Numbered from the stretch's first letter, positions 1 through 11,280 are shown. The stretch: DNA of 64,000 nucleotides from Sodiomyces alkalinus F11 (GCF_003711515.1 NW_021167093.1:608643-672642), one strand, 5' to 3'. The notes: a model not told the origin generated them from the sequence alone. Numbers and translations: made by a program.

Positions 1-1603
1 TACTAACGCTTAGGGGCGGCGGTAATAGGAGCATTCGAAGCGGGCTACGCAGTAAAGATAGGCTAGGTAGTAGTAGATCTAAAGGCTAATCCAGGGGCAG
101 TAATAGGGGTATTTATTAAAATAGTAGTCGGAGCCGTGGTAACTATAGTAATCGGCCTAGGAGCGGGCGGAGGTAAGGCCGTAGCCCCGATATCGTGGTT
201 CCCCTAATTAGGGGTAGTAGAAGTGGCGGGCGTGAAAATAAGGTGAATAGCCGGCGAGGGAGCCTTATTATCGGAGTCGCTAATAACGATAACGGGGTTA
301 GGCTTATAATACTAAGTCTAAGTATCTATAGTGTTTCAGGTATAAGTACGAGGGGGTAGGCGAATAATAATAATAGGGTTAGGGCGTTTAGGGAAAGGTT
401 CTTCGAATTAATTATTTAGCGAGAAGATCCTATAGGTATTCTAGATACTAGTTAGGTTAGTATATATATTATCTTATCTTAATAAAAGTAATAAAGTCTT
501 TAATAAAAGGGTAATAATAGTCCTAGATTTCGCTCTATAATATTTATTTTCGGGGTCTAGCTTTTTTAACTTACTTTAAGGGAAGAGGCCCCCTATAATT
601 AGGAGATTACCTATTTGTAAAGGGGCTATACTCACAGATATTAATATTAGTAATATTACGCGCTAAGTCTTACGAAGAAGTGTTATAACTTGCTTACAGG
701 GTCCGTAAAGGTCTTTACTAGATTATTGGGTCCTTTTATAAGGTATTATTATTTTACTCCTATACTTAGTATTAGCTTTTTATTAGGTCTGCTAGGGGTT
801 AGTTACCCTAATCCGGGTAAGCTGCTTTTAGCGGTTTTTTCTTTTCTTCGCTATCGTGTAAGAGTCTATCTTAATTAGTAGTAAGGGTTATAAGCCCCTT
901 ATCGAGTCTATCCTATTTCCGGAATCTACTCTATCGCGATCTAATCGGTTTCTTCTATTCTTATAGTTACTACCTCTGCGGTAGCGGGTCTTATAATCAA
1001 AAGTGCTAAAGGTGCTTCTTATCTTACCTATATAGTCGTTTCTTTTTCTAAATCTATTAGGGTTAATCTCCCCTCGGTCTTAAAGCGTTAAATCCTTCCT
1101 TAGTCGTTATCTTTATATCTTTTAGGGGTCGTTAACTAATAGTCCGTTTAGGAGGGCGGGAACCTCTCTTAAGCGCCTCCGTTACTCTAAGTAGGGTTAG
1201 AATACTTTAGGGACGCCGAATAAATCCGCCTCTAAGCACTATATTATAACTAGATAAAGACGTAGTAGCACTAGATCGTGAAGATAAAGATTAAATAAAG
1301 AGGTTAGTCTAGCTAACCCACGATATATAACTAAAATATAACTAACACCGCTATAATCTTTAGCGAAGAAGTAGATCGGTAGTCATTATTCTGATTAGGG
1401 TAATATAAGTTAAACTAGAAAGATACCTTAAACGTGGAATAAGTAATTATATAAGAGGATAATAATTAAATGATAGTCCCTCGTCGGGGATATCCTACGT
1501 GTGTCCCTTACTATATATATAGGATATAGATCTAGCAGCCTCGAAAAGGGGGTTATATAACCGGCTACCAACACCACACTAACGCCGTATCTGCGCGGTT
1601 ATA
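1..1603 (-). mobile_element. Gypsy-type LTR family A, 5' end of an inverted copy, cut by the window edge
   Basis: Reverse complement of the start of the large element at 17584-40280. It holds a 5' LTR (1240-1603), a leader (about 450-1239) and the first part of gag (1 to about 440). The leader and gag match 17947-18459 and 25692-26100 of the other copy, and they run without the 7.2-kb element B that interrupts that copy. This gives the empty-site reference for that insertion. CpA and TpG are nearly absent and gag is full of TAA/TAG, so it is dead. The rest of the element lies outside the window. A short open stretch near 690-878 lies in the non-coding leader and is not a gene. Confidence 0.85.
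1240..1603 (-). repeat. LTR of family A (inverted copy)
   Basis: About 364 bp, matching in reverse complement the LTRs at 17584-17946 and 39916-40280. The outer end reads TATAACCGCG on the minus strand, a RIP-altered TG start. It abuts a LINE-3 tail fragment at 1604, so the element inserted into that repeat. Confidence 0.8.
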
Positions 1604-2075
1604 CTGCCTGATATAATAGGCATTTACCCCCTAAGGGACGCAGGAACGCTTACCTTACCTTTTCTTTTTATTAATTAAGTAAAAGGAATAATAGGAATAG
1701 TCCCCGGGGATATAGGGAGGCCGAAGGTAGCGTGCCGTGGCCGTTATACGGCGGAGACGCCGCGGTACCCTTTTAGCCCCCCGCCCCCTCGCTAATAACT
1801 AGCCTAGGTTATCCCGAACTATAGCCTACTACCCTTCCCGTTAGCTATTAGCTTAAAAGTATAATCTAGATATATAGAGGGAAGAACCGGGGCTATATTA
1901 GTCCCGTAGCGGTATTACTCTCCCTAAGGATAAGTATAAAGGTTTTCCCCGGGATCCCGGGTTTTCCTTTTTATAGCTATCTAAGAAGGACTATATAGTT
2001 TAAATTAGGCTCCTATAGGTTAGATAGGATAGTAGAGTAAAAAGAAGAAGAAGAATAATAATAATAATAGTATCC
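1604..2075 (+). repeat. LINE-3 3'-end fragment (repeat R), copy 1
   Basis: Matches 46120-46620 and the reverse complement of 52905-53370. It includes the GC-rich block CCCCGGGATCCCGGG and the end GGATAGTAGAGTAA, followed by a (TAA)n-like tail. In the copy at 44665-46640 the same sequence lies behind LINE coding sequence, so I read it as the 3' UTR and tail of a LINE, present here as a 5'-truncated insertion. The LTR at 1240-1603 removed or displaced its left end. Confidence 0.7.
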
Positions 2076-2123
2076 TAGGAGGGAGGCGGTAATTATAATC
2101 GCTATCTTAGTAGTTTTATTAAT

Positions 2124-2545
2124 TTTACTTTTATTACGCGCCTATAGTTAATAGGCGTATTGTTTTTAAATAACTATAAAGATAAGTAGTTCCCGGGGAT
2201 ATAAGGAGGCTAAGGTTAGGAAACCGCGGCCGCCGTACTACGGAAGCACCGCGGTACCCTCTTAGCTCTTTACTCGCTTACTAGCGATTAGCCTAGGCTA
2301 GTCTAAGCCCTAGCCTACTAGCCTAAGAGTATAATCGAGATATATAGCAGAGATAAACCAAGGCTATATCGGCCCCGTAACGGTATTACTCTACCTAAGG
2401 AAGAGTATAGAGGTTTTTCCCGGGGTTACCCCGGGTTTTCCCCTTTATAGCTACCCGAGAAGAACCGTATAACCTAAATAAGCTCCTACAGATTAGATAG
2501 GATAGCGGAGTAAGATAGATAATAATAATATTATTATTAATATTA
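2124..2545 (+). repeat. LINE-3 3'-end fragment (repeat R), copy 2
   Basis: Second tandem-like copy in the same orientation as copy 1, ending GGATAGCGGAGTAAGA and then a TAA/ATT-rich tail. Its 5' part (GCCTATAGTTAATAGGCG) differs from copy 1 but matches 17556-17583 in reverse complement, which suggests two subfamilies. Confidence 0.7.
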
Positions 2546-2744
2546 CCTATAATATTCTATAATATATATATAAGTATAGTATCTATATAGCGTAGTAGTA
2601 GTAATATATCTCTACTAAAAGATCACGTATAGTCTTAATATTAAAATATAAGGTCCCCGTATTAAGTTCCTATATTTATTAGACATTTATATTAGGTACT
2701 TATTAGCTATTAAAGGGGGGCAAAGCTCGGGGGAGAGACCTATT
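2546..2744. other. AT-rich RIP-altered spacer
   Basis: TA-rich sequence with almost no CpA or TpG. No coding frame and no recognisable repeat. It forms the left edge of the SUMO island. Confidence 0.5.
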
Positions 2745-2887
2745 GTCTTCAGTAACTCGGATTTAGGACCGGTATTAGAATATAGGCGTCTCGATGAATC
2801 TCATGGATATCGCCAAACCAAAGAAATAGTAGTATGCCCGACATATGTTTATTTTCCCTAAAGTAATCCAATGGACGTCGCATATCA

Positions 2888-3281
2888 CTACGCGCCCCCC
2901 ACTTGCTCTTGGTACACTTCCAACGTATCTCCGTCCTGCATCTCCAGCTAGGTACAGTCAGCCGTAAGAACATGAAAGATCTGAACAACGAGGTGTGTGT
3001 GCAATGTTGCTGAGAAGGGATGGAATTGGGGTTAATATTCTTACAGCAGCAGGTGTGTCTGTTGGCTGTACTCGTTGTCCCTCAAACACGAAACGGACAG
3101 TGTTCAAGGCCTTGCCTTGACGTTCGCAGAATGCATTCATGAGCTTCTCCAGTTTCGTAGACTTCTTGATTTTGAAGAAAACCTCATTGTTGTTATCGGT
3201 GACCTTGATGTTCAAATGCTCAACCACTTCATGGTCAGGCGCAGCCGCAGAGGGACTGCCATTCTCTTGGTCGGCGGGCAT
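2888..3281 (-). CDS. smt3: SUMO (small ubiquitin-like modifier, Smt3 type), two exons
   Basis: Ubiquitin-like modifier attached to lysines of target proteins through an E1/E2 cascade, mainly nuclear. Exon 1 is 3281 to 3045 (79 codons). A 97-nt intron (3044 to 2948) has a GTAAG donor, a CTGAC branch-like motif and a TAG acceptor in phase 0. Exon 2 is 2947 to 2888 (20 codons with stop). The 98-residue product is normal SUMO length. A charged N-tail is followed by the beta-grasp core with the signatures IKVTDNNNEVFFKIK and VRFVFEGQR, then LEMQDGDTLEV. It ends QVGGA, so a Ulp1-type protease must remove one Ala to expose Gly-Gly. The start has A at -3. The reading frame is intact and CpA/TpG content is normal, in sharp contrast to the flanking RIP-altered repeats. 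Both exons are needed: reading through the intron gives a nonsense tail. Whether it is the only SUMO gene cannot be told here. Confidence 0.93.
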
Positions 3282-3720
3282 TGTGGGAGATGCAAATCTG
3301 GATCGATACTCAGCTCAAGTTACGTAAGAAAAACATAAGTTCTCGGGGCCTAACAGATCTCGCGGGTGTATTTGAGATCTTTTGCGCCTACCAGTATTGT
3401 CACTACTAGCTTCCCACCAGGGTAGCGGGGCACGCTGTTTAGTGCAACGAGGTAGATGATGCCGTGCAGAGGAGAATAGACGGGAGGTTTGTGCAACCCC
3501 TTGAATCTCTGGCTGTCTGCTCTGTCCAAAGATAGGAGAATGGGAGATGTGCTGGGTGAAAGTGGGCAATTGAGATGGGAGTATTGGCCTTAGCAGGATA
3601 GCAGCTGTTGGTGGGGTACTATAAAATAACAGAAGGGTGGGGTTAGTCCGACTAGGGCACTTGGTTATTCCGACTAGGGTAGGACTGACAGAACCTGACG
3701 CCAGTCGCCACTAACTGTTT
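3282..3720 (-). promoter_or_regulatory. Upstream region of the SUMO gene
   Basis: Non-RIP sequence upstream of the SUMO start. On the minus strand an ATTTTATA box lies near 3611-3618, about 330 bp from the ATG. A short direct repeat with core CCGACTAGGG occurs twice near 3648 and 3670. Open frames here overlap on both strands and lack family features, so I do not call a gene. The island ends near 3720, where CpA disappears. Confidence 0.4.
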
Positions 3721-4124
3721 TTAGTACCTGGATATATCCGGAAATATATACCTACTATTATATACGATTACTTAGCCGATATCTGTTTATTTAATTAGGG
3801 TAATTATAAAAAGCACCTATGTCTAGCTATATAGCACCTAAAAGAGTAGGATATAATCTACTATATAGCCACCCGAGAAGGACCGTATAGTCTAAATTAG
3901 GCTCCTATAGATTGAATAGGATAGCGGAGTAAGAATAATAAGAATAATAGTAATAATCCACTATAATATATTACCGGAATATCCTATAAATATATATATT
4001 TTCAAGGGCGGTATAAATACAGAGACATTTATAATATACGTTAAGTAAGCACCGCCTACTTTATATTACCTACTTTCTATATATTAGTATTATTGATTAC
4101 TCTGCTCTCGCTTAGCTAAGCTAG
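3721..4124. other. RIP-altered spacer with a short LINE-3 tail fragment
   Basis: A stretch at about 3850-3962 matches the last ~85 bp of repeat R on the plus strand (CACCCGAGAAGGACCGTATA, then GGATAGCGGAGTAAG and a TAA-rich tail). The rest (3721-3849 and 3963-4124) is TA-rich, with no gene or known repeat that I can see. Confidence 0.55.
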
Positions 4125-4133
4125 GCTAGCCAC

Positions 4134-4797
4134 CTAGGTAATAGTCCTTCTCTAATTTTCGAGCCGAAACCGTTAATAGATAAAAGCCCCTACGCTCTTA
4201 TTATATAAGGAAGTTTATCGTGCGTGGCCGTTATAGTATCACTCCGCGGCCCTATTTTTATAGCTATTCGAAAACCGGATCTTACTTCCGGGCTAATAGC
4301 TAACAGGGGTTAGCTAGTTAGTTTAGTAGGTGCCGTGTTAGGTCGCACGCGCCCTCGGTGCGTTACCCCTATAGTTACTCGCCGCCGTCCTTTCTTTTAT
4401 TCCGGATCCGGCGAGGTTATTATCCCCTTGCCGTAGCACCCTTTATACCCTCCCTCCCTTTTATAAGGGCGGGGGCGCGCCTACCCCCCTTACTCCTTCC
4501 TTTATTTATTATTTATTCCTAAACCTTTATTATATACCTGCTATTTATAATAGCCCTTATATAGATATATACCTCCTTTTCTCGCGCTATATAGGCTTTC
4601 CGGGGTAGGTGCTATAGTAGGCCGGGCGTGGCTACTATTCTTTAGAAGGTATAGTAACTTATAGGGCTAATCTACTATCCCCTTTTCTTATAAACCTCCC
4701 TTTTTTCCTCTTCTTTTCCTCCTTTCCTTTTTTCTCTTTTTAAACTATCGTTCTTAAGGTAAGTTTTACGTGGTCGGTACGGTATAAGTACAGCCCT
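4134..4797 (-). mobile_element. LINE-2, distal 3' UTR (left part of an interrupted element)
   Basis: The 3' end of a minus-strand LINE whose remainder continues at 11281-17480. The two parts join without loss once LINE-1 is removed. Proof comes from 27613-28617, where the matching sequence runs unbroken across the junction. It is GC-rich with pyrimidine-rich blocks (4690-4740) and has no coding frame. The left boundary follows the 9-mer GCTAGCCAC at 4125-4133. Confidence 0.75.
4786..4797 (+). repeat. Target-site duplication of LINE-1 (left copy)
   Basis: AAGTACAGCCCT, repeated exactly at 11281-11292. Twelve bases fits a target-primed LINE insertion. The empty site in the truncated LINE-2 copy near 28263 reads AAGTACGGCCCT. 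Confidence 0.9.
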
Positions 4798-4945
4798 TAT
4801 CCTTCTTATAACTCACGTGGGGGGACCTACGTGTTACCCACAAACGCTCTAAACCACTCGAAACCTATATTAATCGATAGCTCTTTTCAAGCTCTATACG
4901 CCCATTTATAGTCCTGTATCGTGCAGGCGCTAGTTTAGGCGTATT

Positions 4946-6712
4946 ATGAGTGCGAAAATGCATGGAAAAGGGCCTGCAGCTCCTCTGCGTACAGGGGAAA
5001 AGTCTAACATGGCCTGTGCGCCCACGCTAACAAAGCAGCAGGCCTAGCCACGCAGAGCCGCACCCCCGACCTCTACCCAGCCATAACGCTATAAACAAGA
5101 ACCCACTAGCCATAACGCTAGCTATAATAACGCCCTTAACACCCCTAATACCCCTAACGCCCCTAACACCCCTAACGCCCCTAACACCCCTAACGCCCCT
5201 AACGCCCCTACCCCTAAGGCCCCTATAACTATAGAGGGCCTAGGGGAGGTGGATATAGGTAATACCTCTGAAAATATAGAGGATTTAACCCTCGCTACGC
5301 CTCTAAACTCGAAAAGGCATCTTAGCCCTTCTACACTAACCCCTAGACGTTTTTCTAGGACCCGAATCGAATCCCCCTCAGGCTCGGAAGCCGAAGGGGC
5401 TTTCGAAACGCCCTCTAGAGCCCCCCCTGCTTCTAGGCCCCCCCCTACTAAAAGACCGAGCCTTTTAGGCTCTAAATAGGCTAAAAGGGCGCCTAGAACA
5501 GCTAGAGCCCCCGGAGAAACCTCGGCTAAGCCCCAGAAGTCGACTAGTTCGGCTAGTAAGGTATAGGCTAAGGAACTACTCTAACAGGCTCTTCAGCTGC
5601 TTTAATAGGCCTATACCCTCGACCCTATCCCTTAGATTAAAACCCTAACCACAGGGCTTAAATCTACTATCGACGGAACCCTAAGCCCCTAGCCTCCTAT
5701 ACTCGAATAGAAGGTCGACGAGCTAGCTTAGGCAATTCGCAGGCTTATAGAATAGCCTAGACCCCTTTATAGCGAGGCTATAAAGGGGAAAAAAGACCCT
5801 ATAGCACCCTAGGCCCCTATTTCAGGGGCTTTAGTACCCTTAGCCCCCACCCCCACCTCTATAACCCCGGCACCCCTCCTAATAGACCCTAAAAAGGTCC
5901 CTAAGATTATTCTACAACCTACGGCAGGGGCAGAGATTCCAAGGGAAAACTTTCACCCCCTCGCGCTTCGGAATAAGCTTAATAAGGCCCTAAAATTCCC
6001 TGTAGTTACGGCTATTAGCCGGTCGACTAACAGGAACCTTATTTTAACCCCGAGGGCGAGTTATAGCGTTTAATAGCTCCTAGACTCGTAGAATTAGTGG
6101 TTTAAAGAGCTAAACCTCCCTCTCTAGCCCCCCTAGCCTATAGGCGACTAGTTTAAACTTATTATTAAATAGGTGCCTTCTAGAGCCTTTAGAGCTAGGG
6201 GTAGCGATACCCCTCTACCCGACCGTTCCGAGCCGCGGTAAAAGGCCCTAAACCGAAGCCTATAACAGGGCCTAGGTCTATAGGACCTAGCCACTGAAAT
6301 CAGTACCTTTAACCCTATTAGGGTAGTAGGGAAGCCTTAGTGGCTAGGGGTTCTAAACGCGTTTTACTATATAGTGGTTATTTTTATGCCCTCCACTAAA
6401 GAATAGAAGTACTGCCTAAAATAGGGACTTTATATAGCTGGCCAGTGGCTAAAGGTCTATAAATATAGGCCTATAACCCCTAGAACCTAGTGCTCTAAGT
6501 GCTAGAAGTTCGGGTATACCCGGGGGACCTGTAAATACCTAGTTACCTGCCTTATCTGTGCCGTTAAAGGCGATAGGGAGGAATACCACTACTGTAACGA
6601 GTATAAAGAATACGGAGACTACGAGTATAAGACCTATAAATGCTATAACTACGAGGGAGATTACCCTCCTTTTAGCAGGAACTATAAGGTCTTTCGAGCT
6701 ATAAAACCCTAA
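4946..6712 (+). pseudogene. LINE-1 ORF1, gag-like protein with CCHC zinc knuckles
   Basis: Nucleic-acid chaperone/RNP protein of Tad-like LINEs. The ATG at 4946 is in frame with the whole ORF and lies in the least mutated stretch. The N-terminal part carries an Asn-Thr/Ala-Pro repeat (about 5138-5212, unit AACACCCCT or AACGCCCCT), then a Ser/Pro/Arg-rich low-complexity region. At 6491 a CX2C-X4-H-X4-C-like knuckle reads CSKCQKFGYTRGTC, where the Gln codon is now TAG and the Tyr codon was probably His. It is followed by CLICA and a further Cys/His cluster to about 6700. It is broken by in-frame TAG/TAA of CAG/CAA type. The last in-frame TAA codons (6710 onward) could be RIP products, so the end may be nearer 6810. 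Confidence 0.75.
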
Positions 6713-6744
6713 ATTCTATAAATAAAGGGCCTTTTAGTTCGAAA

Positions 6745-9700
6745 GATATCCGGTTTATTTAACACAACGTCGATAAACAGGCCCTGGCGTAAAAGGCTAT
6801 CCTGGAATAGGCTTTAAAGGCTTCGGCTAATATAGGCCTTATTCAGGAACCAGCCTGCGTCTTAATACTAGAAGGGTGGCTTATTCGGAACCACCCTACT
6901 TTCTATACCGTCACACTTATATCCTAAAAAACTCAATTTTCCCCTATAAAGCCTAGGGTCATTACTTCTATAAGAAAGGGCTCTAGTATCGACTTCTCAC
7001 ACCGCGACAACCTTCTAGACGATATAAACGCGCAGATTATAGAGGTTTATTATCTATAGACCTTCTATATTCTACACGTTTATAATCAGATAGAACAGGA
7101 CCCCGACATAATAGGCCGAGGGCAGCCCCCTAGCCCTACCCCTTCTACCTCTTCCACTTCTACCTCTTCCACTTCTACCTCTTCCACTTCTANNNNNNNN
7201 NNNNNNNNNNNNNNNNNNNNNNNNNNNNNNNNNNNNNNNNNNNNNNNNNNNNNNNNNNNNNNCTCTTCCACTTCTACCTCTTCCACTTCTACCTCTTCCA
7301 CTTCTACCTCTTCCACTTCTACCTCTTCCACTTCTACCTCTTCCACTTCTTGTTCTTCTTTTCCCTCGTTTTTAGGCTCTAAAAGCCGGCCCTGGACCGA
7401 GGATCGAGTGCTTTAGGGCCTATAGGTCCCTAAGCCTACCCTTATTATAGGGGACTTTAATAGAAACCACTAGTAGTGGAACGGAGCTACTATTAACTAG
7501 GCTTCTATTAAGTCCTAGGCCTTAGTAGACTAGTTAGATAGCCTCGGAGCTACCTATTTAGTGGATTCGGAAGAAGTTAACCTAAATAGGGGGATCCTTT
7601 TTAGGTCTAATCATCGTTAAGAGTCGGTTATAGACCTAGCCTTTTACACGCCCGGTTTCGATCGTCTCCGCTTCGATAAGTACGAATATATCGAAAACAC
7701 TACCTCTTTATACCACGGTATCCTCCTTTCGGCTGTAGTTTTAGGCCCTAAAGGTCCTATAAATCGGTCCCTCCCGCCGGCTTATAACTATAAGCTAGTA
7801 GATTAGGACCTTTTTGCCCGGACCTTATAAAGCCTAGAACCTAGCCTTAACTAGTACCTTTAATAGGCTAATAACGTCTTAGACTGGGATTCTTTAGCCC
7901 GCTGTCTTTCGGATACTATTACCCTAGCGCTTAAGGCGTTAGTGTCTGAGTTACGGGTAGTAGAGCGTTCGAAGCCGTGGTGGACTAAAGAGCTAAAAGC
8001 CCTGCGACAATTAGCTAGCAGGGTCTTTAGGGCGTTTCGAAATGGAAAGGGAGCCTTAGCTACTTAAGCGTCCTTAGAAGCCTCCTAGAAAGAAGCTCGA
8101 AACGTTTAATATCGAGTAGTTAAAACAGTAAAAAACGACTACTAGGAGACCTTCCTAGCCTACGCCGAAGGCCCCGAGATTTTTAAGGCCTATATCTATA
8201 CGAAGAGCGGCCTTAACGCGGAAGTCCCACCGATTTAAACGCCTACGAAGCAGAAGGCCTACGCCTTCGAAGATAAATACAACGCCCTACTTCAGACCCT
8301 TTTTCTAGTACCCTCTACTACCGCCACCGACGCCCCCGAAGCCCCTATATTTATAGGCCCTTCGGGGGGCCTAAACCCCTCCTACCCCTCTAAGGGCCCC
8401 TAGAGCCTGACTAGATCACGTAGTAAGGGTCTTAGAAGACCGTGAGAGTGGCCTAGCTTATAGGCTATAGAGCTATAATACGCGGCTTTCGAAGCCGCTA
8501 AAGGGAAGGCCTCTGGACCTAATAGGATAGATTTAAAACCCATCTAATAGGCCTATAAGGCTATCCCTGGGTCCTTTTTATAGGCTTACTTAGTATTCTT
8601 TTCCGTAGAGTACTACCCTACCTACTAGAAAGAAGCCCTCGGGGTTATTCTACCAAAGCCAGGGAAGAAGGATTACTTAGATCCTAAGTCTTATAGGATT
8701 ATAGCCCTTCTAAACTGCCTAGGTAAAGTACTCGAACGGGTTACAGCTAGTAGGCTTAGCTTTATAGCTAATACCCGCGACGACCTTCTATATCCTAGTT
8801 AAATAGGAGGTAGAAGATAACGCTCTACTATCGATATAGCCCTTCTCCTCCTCTATTATATCGAAGAATAGCGTAAATCACGCTAAAATCCTGTCACTTC
8901 TACGTTATTTTTGGATATTAAAGGAGCCTTCGATTATATCGCCCGTCCCTAGCTACTTAGGACCCTTTAAGACCTCTAACTACCCCCGAACCTAGTTAAA
9001 TAGGTAGCCTCTTTTATAGAAAACAGGGGTATCTAACTAGCTTTTAAGGAGCAGGTCTAGCAGCCTACCCCCCTAAATATAGGGGTTCTATAAGGCTCTC
9101 CGGTTTCCCCTATCCTATTCCTAATTTATATTAGGAAGGTTATAGTAAAACCGGATTTTCGGGGGCTTTAGCTATCCTATATCAACGATTTTCAGCTATC
9201 TATAGCGTCCACGTCGACTAGGAAAAACTATAAAACCCTAGAAAAAGCCGTAACCTCCCTTTTCGACGCAGTAAAAGTAAACTAAGTCCTTTTCGACCAC
9301 CGAAAAACAGAGCTTATTCACTTTTATCGAAGACGCTCTATAGAAGACACTCCGGTTATTATAGGGGGGTACCTAGTTAAACCCGCGCTAGGAGCTATTA
9401 GGTGGCTAGGGGTCTGGTTTAATCCTAAGCTATCCTTTAAACCCCACGTCGAAAAACGCCTTAACTTAGCTTTAGGGGTCCTAAATAGGCTATATAGGCT
9501 TGCTAGCCTATAGAAGGGCCTTTCCTTTAAGGCTCTATAGCAGCTATATATAGCCTGTATAGCCTCCTTAGCGGATTTTGGCTCGTAGCTCTGGTGGGAC
9601 CCTAAATTACCAAAAAAAACACCTAGTAGACCGCCTAGAACGCTTACCGTACGGCGCTTTAGTCCGGGCCCTAGGAGTCTTTAGGTGGGCCCCTTTACGG

Positions 9701-11073
9701 CCTTTATAACTCGAAGTAGTAGTCCTCCTGGTAGCGGTTAGGTTAACCAGGTCTAATAGGCTATATGCCTTTAGGACCTTAAAATTCCTACCGAATTATA
9801 CTATTAAACGCTAGCTCCTAGCTAGCGTTTAAAGGCAGCCGGGGGACGAAACCCTAAGCCCCGCCCTCCTTTAGAACCTATAGCCTACTATATAGCTATA
9901 TAGGCTAGGCCTAGAAATAGTGGCTTTGGTAGGTTAGTCTTAGGATATTAAGGGTCCTTCGGCTAGGTAGGAGGCCCCCTAGGCTTCGGAACCTATAGCG
10001 GACCTAAGACCCTTTTTCCCCCTTAAAGACCGACCTAAAGCATATACCGACCCTGACCCTGGCCTTGGCCCCGAAAACCTTAATTAGAAAATAGCCTACC
10101 TCGAAGCCCTCGCTAAAATATAATATAACCTAGGCGAATAGGCCGCTGTTTTCTATACCAACGGCTTCCTAGGCCACCCTACTAGGCCCCCTACAGGACC
10201 CTCGCAGGCTATAGCTACTATAATATAGTAGACTAGTATCGGAAGGCCCTGTAAAGCTGTAGGTTTTAACCTTAGGGCCGCTGCCGAAGTCGCGGACGCT
10301 GAATTATACGCTATTTTTCAGGCCCTCTACGCTACCCTAGAGTAGATATCTAGGCCCCTAGAGTGCTATATTTTTAGCGATTCATAAGCGGCTATTTAGA
10401 AGCTTTAGCGCACGTTATAGTAGGCGATAGAAGCTAAAGACCTTATTTCACGTCTTAAATAACTAGGCATTTCGGTTTCTGTGTAGTGGTGCCCCTCGCA
10501 CGTGGGGATAGAAGGGAATAAGCTAATGGATAAAGTGGCTAAAGGGGCGTTAAACCCCGAAAAAGCTACTAAATCCGTTAGGTTAGTTACCTTTAGCCAC
10601 CTAAAACGCCGGGTAAATACAGCCCTTATTTAAGACTGGAAGACCCTATAGAATAACGAAGAGGAGGTGGAAAAAAGAGGTAAATCGGTTTGGTTAGGCC
10701 TCCTATATATATAGGCGCCTAGTCCGCGATAACCTCCGTTTCTCCCGAAAACCACTACTCATATAAGGCCCTAGGTGGGTAAAATCGGCTTTTACACAGT
10801 TAAAAACCGGCTTTGGTTACCTAAAAACCCACTCAAAAAGGGCCTAAAACTGCGCTAACGACCGCTATTCGTATCCCGGCTCCCCTATACAGGATATAGC
10901 ACACCTTATTCTTTCCTGCCCTTTTTATAAAAACGAACAAAAAGCCCTGCGGGAAGCTCTAGCAGGCCTCCTGCTATCTCTGCCACTATTATTCGGTACT
11001 AAAAGAGGGACACAGGCCTTACAGGCATATCTTTTAGCTACTAAAATAGCCTCGGCAGAGTGGTATAGGACGT
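6745..11073 (+). pseudogene. LINE-1 ORF2: AP endonuclease, reverse transcriptase, RNase H
   Basis: Target-primed reverse transcription enzyme. The endonuclease begins near 6770 (GLIQEP at about 6835). Its GDFN motif is at about 7453 and its SNH(R) motif at about 7608. The RT spans about 8490-9400, with a QGSPVSPILF block near 9090 and an active site SYINDF near 9180 that was YVDD-like before RIP. RNase H spans about 10150-10570, with FYTNG (from YTDG), AELYAI, FSDSQAAI and CPSHVGIEGNKL. A Cys/His end region (about 10850-10925) has HLILSCPFY. Frame shifts occur after the A8 run at 9612-9619 and again between about 10570 and 10800. The endonuclease contains a 15-bp minisatellite with an assembly gap. 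There are many RIP stops. Confidence 0.85.
7144..7350 (+). repeat. 15-bp minisatellite inside the LINE-1 endonuclease, with an assembly gap
   Basis: Unit TCTACCTCTTCCACT, encoding Ser-Thr-Ser-Ser-Thr in the ORF2 frame. Eight complete units and two partial ones are visible. Positions 7193-7262 are 70 N. Reading frame is kept across the gap but repeat phase is not (unit starts at 7189 and 7258 differ by 69, not a multiple of 15), so the true gap length is not 70. The reverse strand would read an acidic Glu-Val repeat, which is only a shadow. Confidence 0.9.
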
Positions 11074-11280
11074 AAACCTCGAATCCTGCGGTCTAGTTTT
11101 ATTGCTTTGGTTGTTTACCTATTAGGTTTATTAGGCAGGTTGTTACGGAGGATTTCCTTTGTTTATTCCTACTACGCTTTAATTTACTGTATCTAGCTCC
11201 TATTAGTCTAAAGCCCTTAGGGCGATAGACGCCGCGCTATAGCTTTAGGGCTAGATACGCGTAATAAATCAAAAAAGAAA
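11074..11280 (+). other. 3' UTR and A-rich tail of LINE-1
   Basis: About 200 bp after ORF2, ending AATCAAAAAAGAAA and joining directly to the right target duplication. The same sequence, in reverse complement, precedes the poly-T of the truncated copy at 44354-44664, which confirms the 3' end. Confidence 0.8.

Larger units (their letters stand above)
4798..11280 (+). mobile_element. LINE-1, Tad-like non-LTR retrotransposon, full length
   Basis: About 6.5 kb with a 5' leader, ORF1 with zinc knuckles, ORF2 with endonuclease, reverse transcriptase and RNase H, a 3' UTR, and an A-rich end (AAAAAAGAAAA at about 11270-11280). It is bounded by a perfect 12-bp duplication and nested in LINE-2. It keeps many more CpA and TpG sites than its host, notably 4905-5050, so it is younger or was less often hit by RIP. 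Stops and two apparent frameshifts make it non-functional. A truncated relative lies at 44354-44664. Confidence 0.9.

Noticed and set aside
1598..1630. Palindrome TGCCT...AGGCA next to two family A LTRs, first read as an integration-site motif
   Set aside because: It is part of the LINE-3 tail repeat at 1604 and its relative at 17556-17583, so it reflects the host repeat and not a target signal.
2749..2988. A 79-codon minus-strand frame downstream of SUMO exon 1
   Set aside because: It overlaps SUMO exon 2 in another frame and runs into the 3' flank. No family features, and the splice model explains exon 2 fully.
3075..3569. Overlapping small frames on both strands in and upstream of SUMO
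   Set aside because: They are shadows of exon 1 or chance frames in the promoter; no conserved pattern.
7086..7346. Minus-strand Glu/Val repeat protein
   Set aside because: It is the complement of the 15-bp Ser/Thr minisatellite inside LINE-1 ORF2 and spans the N gap.
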